Shown piece after piece: positions 7,165-11,674 of a DNA stretch of 11,674 nucleotides. Numbering within the stretch: position 1 is the first letter of the stretch; each line of letters begins with the position of its first letter. The stretch spans positions 1 through 11,674 of the forward strand of contig MERZ01000407.1 of assembly GCA_001770785.1 (NCBI GenBank), read 5' to 3'. Under the pieces are notes generated by a model. That model was given only the letters and a program-made list of their open reading frames with translations, had not been told where the DNA came from and did no database searches. The stretch is from Burkholderiales bacterium RIFCSPHIGHO2_12_FULL_61_11. Its GTDB lineage: Bacteria > Pseudomonadota > Gammaproteobacteria > Burkholderiales > Burkholderiaceae_C. The translations under genes and the position numbers were made by a program.

Positions 7165-8598
7165 ATGATTTATCCCGTTATTCTTTGCGGCGGCTCAGGC
7201 ACCAGGCTGTGGCCGCTCTCGCGCAAGAGCTTCCCCAAGCAGTTCGTTCCATTGGTTGGCAATAAAAGCTTGCTGCAACTCACGCTGGAGCGGGTCGCGC
7301 AGATCAATGGCAGCGGCCCAAGCCATGAGCTGATTTGCGTTGCCGCAGAAGACCACCGGTTTCTGGTGGCCCAAGCCATGCAGGCGGCCAAGGTCAAGGG
7401 GCAAATCATCCTGGAGCCGGTGGCGCGCAATACCGCGCCCGCCATGGCGCTGGCAGCGCTGCAACTGGCCCCGCAAGACCTGCTGCTGTTTTGCCCCTCG
7501 GATCACCATATTCCCGATGCGCAGGCGTTCGCGGCCATGGTGCAGCAAGGCAGCCATGCCGCCCGCCAGGGCGCCATTGTGACGTTTGGCGTGGTGCCCA
7601 GCTTTCCCAGCACCGCCTATGGCTATATCGAGCAGGGCGCAGCCGGCGGCGATGGCAGCTTTGGCGTGGCTCGTTTCCTTGAAAAGCCCAACGCCGATGA
7701 CGCCCAGGCGCTGATTTTGCAGGGCAACGTGCTCTGGAATGCCGGCATTTTTCTGGCGCAAGCCAGCACCCTGCTTGAAGCATTGCAGCAGCATGCAGGC
7801 GACATCTTGCAGAGCTGCCAGCAAGCCATGGCGCAAGCCGCACAAGACCAGCAATTCGTCCGTCCTGAGCCTGAGGCATTCACCGCCTGCCGCGCCGACA
7901 GCATCGACTACGCCGTGCTGGAGCGGCATAAACGGGTGGCCGTGGTGCCATTTGCGGGCGCCTGGAGCGACGTCGGCAGCTGGAATGCCGTGGCCGACCT
8001 GAGCCCGCCCGACGACCAGGGCAACCGCATCGACGGCCACGGCCTGGCGGTTCAAAGCCAGCGCACTTATATTCACGCGCCGCACCGCGTCGTGGTGACC
8101 CTGGGCACGCAGGACTTGCTGGTGATCGACACGCCCGACGCCCTGCTGGTGGCGGCAAGCAGTCATGCCGAGCAAGTCAGGAGCGTGGTGGCGCAACTGG
8201 AAACCAGGCAGAGCCCGCAAGCCAGCCAGCACCGCAAGGTGGCCCGCCCCTGGGGTTGCTACGACAGCATTGACTGCGGCCAGCGCTTTCAGGTCAAGCG
8301 CATCACCGTGCGGCCCGGCGCCAAGCTCAGCCTGCAAATGCACCACCACCGCGCCGAGCACTGGATCGTTGTATCAGGCACGGCGCTGGTCACCAAAGGC
8401 AATGAGACTTTCCTTGTTACCGAGAACCAGTCCACCTACATTCCCATTGGCGAAACCCATCGCCTGGAAAACCCCGGCAAAACCGATCTTGAAATGATCG
8501 AGGTTCAGACTGGCAGCTACCTGGGCGAAGACGACATCGTGCGGTTTGAAGACACCTATGGCCGGTCGCCGCGCTACCCATCGGAGCCTGAGGCATGA
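7165..8598 (+). CDS. manC: Mannose-1-phosphate guanylyltransferase / mannose-6-phosphate isomerase
   Basis: This enzyme makes GDP-mannose from mannose-1-phosphate and GTP. The fused C-terminal isomerase domain can interconvert fructose-6-P and mannose-6-P, so both ends of the route may lie in one 477-residue protein. The nucleotidyltransferase signature [19 protein letters not shown] is at residues 9-27 and the sugar-binding FLEKP is at 171-175. The C-terminal cupin-like type II isomerase domain starts near residue 353 (RPWGCYDSI) and has the metal-binding stretch HHHRAEHW at 393-400 and [11 protein letters not shown] further on. I start at ATG 7165 because it gives the family N-terminus [10 protein letters not shown]; the in-frame ATG at 7075 adds 30 residues unlike the family. 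The ribosome site is weak (AGG at 7159-7161). The stop overlaps the fcl start as ATGA. First gene of the GDP-fucose operon. Confidence 0.95.
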   Translation: MIYPVILCGGSGTRLWPLSRKSFPKQFVPLVGNKSLLQLTLERVAQINGSGPSHELICVAAEDHRFLVAQAMQAAKVKGQIILEPVARNTAPAMALAALQLAPQDLLLFCPSDHHIPDAQAFAAMVQQGSHAARQGAIVTFGVVPSFPSTAYGYIEQGAAGGDGSFGVARFLEKPNADDAQALILQGNVLWNAGIFLAQASTLLEALQQHAGDILQSCQQAMAQAAQDQQFVRPEPEAFTACRADSIDYAVLERHKRVAVVPFAGAWSDVGSWNAVADLSPPDDQGNRIDGHGLAVQSQRTYIHAPHRVVVTLGTQDLLVIDTPDALLVAASSHAEQVRSVVAQLETRQSPQASQHRKVARPWGCYDSIDCGQRFQVKRITVRPGAKLSLQMHHHRAEHWIVVSGTALVTKGNETFLVTENQSTYIPIGETHRLENPGKTDLEMIEVQTGSYLGEDDIVRFEDTYGRSPRYPSEPEA

Positions 8599-9578
8599 AC
8601 ATGGCAAACACCCCACCCAACATCTACGTTGCAGGCCACCGCGGCATGGTCGGTTCCGCCATAGCCCGGCAGTTGCTGGCTGCTGGCCACGCTCCCGAAA
8701 GCATCATCACCCGCACCCATGCCGAGCTCGACCTGACCAATCAGGCCGCTGTGCGTGCGTTTTTTCAGTCAGAAAGGCCCGACGAGGTCTATCTGGCCGC
8801 AGCCAAGGTAGGCGGCATTCATGCCAACAACACCTACCCGGCCGAATTCATCTACCAAAACCTGATGATGCAGGCCAACGTGATTGATGCCGCTTTTCAA
8901 GGCGGCGTCAAAAAGCTGTTGTTCCTTGGCTCCAGCTGCATCTACCCCCGTCAAGCCCCGCAGCCCATGGCCGAGAATGCACTGCTCACCGGCCCGCTGG
9001 AGCCCACCAACGAGCCCTATGCCATTGCCAAGATCGCCGGCATCAAGCTCTGCGAAAGCTACAATCGGCAATATGGCGCCAGCCACGGCGTGGACTATCG
9101 CAGCGTCATGCCCACCAACCTGTATGGCACGGGCGACAACTACCACCCCGAAAACAGCCACGTCATTCCCGCGCTGATTCGCCGCTTTCATGAAGCCAAG
9201 GCCAACCACGCGCCCAAGGTCACCATCTGGGGCACCGGCACGCCGTGCCGCGAGTTTCTTTACGTGGACGACATGGCCGCAGCCAGCGTGCATGTGATGA
9301 ACCTGCCCAAGGCCACCTACGACAAGCACACCAGCCCCATGCAAAGCCACATCAACGTGGGCTATGGCAGCGACATCACCATTGCAGAGCTGGTGCAGAC
9401 CGTTGGTCAGGTCGTGGGCTACCAGGGCACCATCGACTTTGATCCCACCAAACCCGACGGCGCGCCCCGCAAGCTGATGGACAGCAGCCGCCTCAAGTCG
9501 CTGGGATGGCAGGCCAAAGTGAGCCTGCAAGATGGCCTGACGCTCGCCTATCAAGATTTTCTCAAGAACGAAGCATGA
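8595..9578 (+). CDS. fcl: GDP-L-fucose synthase (epimerase/reductase)
   Basis: This extended SDR enzyme (also called WcaG or GMER) epimerises GDP-4-keto-6-deoxymannose at C3 and C5 and reduces it with NADPH to GDP-L-fucose. The protein has 327 residues. The Rossmann glycine motif GHRGMVG is at 14-20. Catalytic S113 and C115 lie in GSSCIYP, Y142 and K146 in YAIAK, and H189 in NSHVIP. All correspond to the known E. coli residues, after a four-residue insertion between the lysine and the histidine. ATG 8595 has GGAG (8583-8586) eight bases upstream inside manC; a second in-frame ATG at 8601 is possible. Overlaps manC and gmd by 4 bases each, so the three are translationally linked. The product feeds fucosylated O-antigen or exopolysaccharide. 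Confidence 0.96.
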   Translation: MNMANTPPNIYVAGHRGMVGSAIARQLLAAGHAPESIITRTHAELDLTNQAAVRAFFQSERPDEVYLAAAKVGGIHANNTYPAEFIYQNLMMQANVIDAAFQGGVKKLLFLGSSCIYPRQAPQPMAENALLTGPLEPTNEPYAIAKIAGIKLCESYNRQYGASHGVDYRSVMPTNLYGTGDNYHPENSHVIPALIRRFHEAKANHAPKVTIWGTGTPCREFLYVDDMAAASVHVMNLPKATYDKHTSPMQSHINVGYGSDITIAELVQTVGQVVGYQGTIDFDPTKPDGAPRKLMDSSRLKSLGWQAKVSLQDGLTLAYQDFLKNEA

Positions 9579-10720
9579 GCAACACCAACACCAATACGCA
9601 ACCCAAAGTCGCCCTCATCACCGGCATCACCGGCCAAGACGGCTCCTACCTGGCTGAATTCCTGCTTGAAAAAGGCTACACCGTCCACGGTATCAAGCGG
9701 CGCGCCAGCTCGTTCAACACCCAGCGGGTGGACCACATCTACCAAGACCCGCACGTCAACAACGCCCGCTTTACCCTGCACTACGGCGACCTGAGCGACT
9801 CCAGCAACCTCACGCGCATCATCCAGCAAACCCAGCCCGATGAAATCTATAACCTCGGCGCGCAAAGCCACGTAGCCGTCAGCTTCGAGAGCCCCGAATA
9901 CACCGCCGACGTTGACGGCATGGGCACCCTGCGCATTCTGGAAGCCATCCGCATTTTGGGGATGGAACGCAAAACTCGCTTCTACCAAGCCTCTACCAGC
10001 GAACTCTACGGCCTGGTGGAGGAAACCCCGCAAAATGAAACCACGCCCTTCTACCCGCGCAGCCCCTACGCCGTCGCCAAGCTCTACGCCTACTGGATCA
10101 CCGTGAACTACCGCGAGGCCTATGGCATCTATGCCTGCAACGGCATCCTCTTTAACCACGAAAGCCCGCGCCGGGGCGAAACCTTTGTCACCCGCAAAAT
10201 CACCCGTGGCTTGGCCAACATCAGCCAGGGCCTGCAGGACTGCCTTTACATGGGCAACATCGATTCCCTGCGCGACTGGGGCCACGCCAAAGACTACGTG
10301 CGCATGCAATGGCTGATGCTGCAACAAGACCAGCCAGAAGACTTCGTCATCGCCACCGGCGTGCAATACAGCGTGCGAGACTTCATCAACAAAACGGCAG
10401 CCGCCTTGGGGCTCCAACTACGCTGGGAAGGCCAAGGCATCGACGAAGTTGCCTACTGGCTCAATCCCCCTCTCCACATGGGAGAGAGCAGGGATGAGGG
10501 TGCTCGGTGCATCATCCGTATAGACCCCCGCTACTTCCGCCCCACCGAAGTTGAAACCCTGCTCGGTGACCCCGCCAAAGCCAAACAAAAACTCGGCTGG
10601 GTGGCTGAAATTACCCTCGACGAGATGGTGAAAGAAATGGTGGCAACCGACCTGGCCCAGGCCAAACAGCACGCTCTGCTGAAACAGCACGGCTACCAGG
10701 TAAATGTGGGCGTGGAGTGA
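9575..10720 (+). CDS. gmd: GDP-mannose 4,6-dehydratase with unusual internal segment
   Basis: Gmd converts GDP-mannose to GDP-4-keto-6-deoxy-mannose, the substrate of Fcl and a branch point to other deoxysugars. The 381-residue SDR protein has TGITGQDG at 16-23 and [13 protein letters not shown] nearby. Catalytic T141 and E143 lie in STSELYG, and Y165 and K169 in SPYAVAK, matching the E. coli residues T132, E134, Y156 and K160 with a constant offset of nine. The active site is therefore intact. Residues 297-312 (starting [13 protein letters not shown]) do not resemble the family and coincide with a palindromic repeat at DNA level; the normal sequence resumes at [17 protein letters not shown]. 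The altered stretch follows GIDEVAY and replaces a surface region. ATG 9575 overlaps the fcl stop as ATGA. Last gene of the manC-fcl-gmd operon. Confidence 0.96.
   Translation: MSNTNTNTQPKVALITGITGQDGSYLAEFLLEKGYTVHGIKRRASSFNTQRVDHIYQDPHVNNARFTLHYGDLSDSSNLTRIIQQTQPDEIYNLGAQSHVAVSFESPEYTADVDGMGTLRILEAIRILGMERKTRFYQASTSELYGLVEETPQNETTPFYPRSPYAVAKLYAYWITVNYREAYGIYACNGILFNHESPRRGETFVTRKITRGLANISQGLQDCLYMGNIDSLRDWGHAKDYVRMQWLMLQQDQPEDFVIATGVQYSVRDFINKTAAALGLQLRWEGQGIDEVAYWLNPPLHMGESRDEGARCIIRIDPRYFRPTEVETLLGDPAKAKQKLGWVAEITLDEMVKEMVATDLAQAKQHALLKQHGYQVNVGVE
10466..10500. repeat. REP-like palindromic element inside gmd
   Basis: CTCTCC (10470-10475) and GGAGAG (10481-10486) form a perfect 6-bp stem with a 5-base loop, followed by CAGGGATGAGGG (10489-10500). 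This layout of a C/T-rich arm, a complementary G/A-rich arm and a GGGATGAGGG-like tail resembles a dispersed repeat I know from intergenic regions of many proteobacteria, here slightly decayed. It is read in frame as [13 protein letters not shown]. Recognition is from memory; copy number in this genome cannot be seen from one window. Confidence 0.6.
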
Positions 10721-10967
10721 TTGTGAAAGCCCGCCTTATTGGCTGAAGGCTTGGAAACGTGAAGCAGCGAATAAAATGATGACTTCCGAAGCCCTTACTA
10801 GAAACTGGCAACAAATCCGTCCTCGTTCAAAAATAAATTGATGCTTGAAGCCTGGTTCTACCACCGTTCCCGCCTCTAAACCATCGGCCAATTGGGAAAC
10901 CGCCGCAATCTGCTGCTGAGCTGAAAACCATTTCATTTGATCGTAGAAATCCACCTGCCAACAACCC
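10721..10967. other. Low-GC gene-poor stretch between gmd and the rfbB stub
   Basis: No gene is recognised in these 247 bases. A 60-base sample (10801-10860) is about 40% GC, against about 62% in a sample from gmd. A plus-strand frame from 10722 is open for about 39 codons (YWLKAWKREAANKMMTSEA is part of it) but has no start and no family resemblance. A minus-strand frame from 11011 to 10736 (91 residues) overlaps the rfbB stub and is also unrecognised. It may be decayed coding DNA or foreign DNA at a recombination junction. Confidence 0.5.
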
Positions 10968-11052
10968 ATGACCATTCTCATCGTCGGCGGCGCCGGCTTT
11001 ATTGGTGCCAACTTTGTGCTCGACTGGCTTTGCCCAATCGGACGAGTCCGTC
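10968..11052 (+). pseudogene. rfbB: 5' stub of dTDP-glucose 4,6-dehydratase gene, frameshifted and cut short
   Basis: ATG 10968 begins MTILIVGGAGFIGANFVLDWL, the characteristic N-terminus and NAD-binding glycine motif of RfbB/RmlB, which makes dTDP-4-keto-6-deoxyglucose for rhamnose and related sugars. After CTT (11028-11030) there is an extra T at 11031. Skipping it restores AQSDESV, the expected continuation in this family, up to about 11052. Beyond that the resemblance stops and no dehydratase sequence is seen. In the uncorrected frame a TGA ends the reading at 34 residues. So only about 28 of the roughly 350 codons remain. A sequencing error could explain the extra T but not the abrupt end. 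The remnant implies that a rhamnose-type (rfbBDAC) block once followed, or was rearranged away. Confidence 0.8.
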
Positions 11053-11100
11053 AAGGATATGCAGGGGGTTGAGCATCATTGATGCATCGACGCATTTTTT

Positions 11101-11674
11101 ATGAACACGCCTCTTGCTAAAAAATGGTCGACGGAAGGCCTCGAGTGTGTTGATGCGTGTCCATACTGCGGATCGCATCAGCGCGCATTGGCGTATCGCG
11201 ATGTTCAAGACTGGTCTTTTGGTTGCGCCCCCGGGAAGTGGAATTATTGGGATTGCCTGGGCTGCCATTCACTATTCCTTGATCCGCGGCCCACTCGCTC
11301 GACGATCGGTTTGGCCTATGCCAGGTATTACACCCACAGCAACACTGAGCGAGTTTCGTTTCTCTCTTCGACAAAGGCACGCTTGAGAAACGAATGTCTT
11401 AGCAAAGTATTGAACGCCAACGTAGAACCGCAGCTACATTTACCCCGAATATTGAATGGCCTCGTTGCTCTGATTGGCAGACGGGTAGTCATTCCTTTTG
11501 GGTGGCTGACGCTGGCCGAACTTTCCAAGGGTCGATTCATTGACGTAGGTTGCGGTGCGGGTCTGACTGTGAATCTGGCCCAACAACTGGGGTGGACCGC
11601 GATGGGCCTCGAAATCGATCCGACCGCAGTTCGTGCAGCCAGGCAAATTGGTTTAAACATATTGGAAGGCGGCT
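11101..11674 (+). CDS. Class I SAM-dependent methyltransferase with N-terminal zinc-ribbon-like region (3' truncated)
   Basis: The frame is open from ATG 11101 to the window end, 191 codons with no stop. Residues 20-23 (CPYC) and 52-55 (CLGC) form two CxxC pairs, a probable zinc ribbon, followed by LDPRPT (59-64) and YYTH. This N-terminal layout is one I recognise from methyltransferases in O-antigen and capsule clusters. The class I methyltransferase core begins at FIDVGCGAG, with D148 starting the SAM-binding motif I, and E171 in GLEID is the acidic residue expected to bind the ribose hydroxyls. A sample is about 50% GC, lower than the manC-fcl-gmd genes. No good ribosome site precedes the ATG, and an in-frame TGA at 11080-11082 rules out a much longer N-terminus. 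The target is unknown; a sugar or glycolipid is likely from context. Confidence 0.8.
   Translation, partial: MNTPLAKKWSTEGLECVDACPYCGSHQRALAYRDVQDWSFGCAPGKWNYWDCLGCHSLFLDPRPTRSTIGLAYARYYTHSNTERVSFLSSTKARLRNECLSKVLNANVEPQLHLPRILNGLVALIGRRVVIPFGWLTLAELSKGRFIDVGCGAGLTVNLAQQLGWTAMGLEIDPTAVRAARQIGLNILEGG

Noticed and set aside
7195..8361. 388-codon minus-strand frame antisense to manC
   Set aside because: Shadow of a high-GC coding gene; its composition is rich in Ala, His and Gly and it has no recognisable motif, whereas the plus strand encodes a complete ManC.
8769..10417. Two long minus-strand frames antisense to fcl and gmd
   Set aside because: Same cause: GC-rich third positions give open antisense frames. 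The plus-strand genes have all catalytic residues.
11082..11100. Hairpin ATGC-GCAT followed by six T residues, a possible intrinsic terminator
   Set aside because: The stem is only 4-5 bp and the T-run abuts the methyltransferase ATG. Too weak to call, though it could explain isolation from the gmd transcript.
11117..11660. Minus-strand frames and a plus-strand frame of 90 codons within the last 560 bases
   Set aside because: They overlap the plus-strand frame from 11101, which has zinc-ribbon cysteines and SAM-binding motif I and is open to the window end. The others show no family features.
1..11674. CRISPR arrays, tRNA or rRNA genes, insertion sequences, integrase or attachment sites
   Set aside because: No regularly spaced repeats, cloverleaf-like sequence, transposase frame or flanking direct repeats were found on reading both strands.

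Overview
The window reads as a chromosomal segment of a betaproteobacterium, most likely Burkholderiales/Comamonadaceae (a Polaromonas- or Rhodoferax-like organism). This rests on protein-level resemblance and on gene order recalled from that group (proB, CNP1-like gene, rppH, proS, lytic transglycosylase); no database search was possible.

Left part (1-4331) is housekeeping. The 3' half of proB (proline biosynthesis) faces a two-gene minus-strand operon, rppH followed by a secreted CNP1-like protein, joined by an ATGA overlap. A short divergent region separates rppH from proS (class II prolyl-tRNA synthetase with an editing insertion). A small exported lytic transglycosylase follows proS by 27 bases.

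Middle part (4332-7164) holds one large gene for a patatin-like acyl hydrolase with a long C-terminal region resembling the DUF3376 type. It has its own candidate promoter, a 3' hairpin and a local base composition that looks different from its neighbours. It sits alone between the housekeeping block and a surface-sugar cluster and may be horizontally acquired. A possible 59-residue frame follows it.

Right part (7165-11674) is the start of an O-antigen or exopolysaccharide cluster. manC, fcl and gmd overlap by ATGA junctions and together turn mannose phosphate into GDP-L-fucose. gmd carries an in-frame segment that looks like a translated REP-type palindromic repeat. After gmd the base composition drops (about 40% GC in a 60-base sample, against about 62% inside gmd). 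There follows a gene-poor stretch, a roughly 28-codon stub of a dTDP-glucose 4,6-dehydratase gene with a one-base frameshift and an abrupt end, and then the 5' part of a methyltransferase with an N-terminal zinc-ribbon-like region that runs off the window. This is a typical mosaic junction inside a surface-polysaccharide locus.

I found no CRISPR array, tRNA, rRNA, transposase or complete integrative element. The best candidates for something not well described are the patatin/DUF3376-type gene and the repeat embedded in gmd. Neither is proof of a new system.
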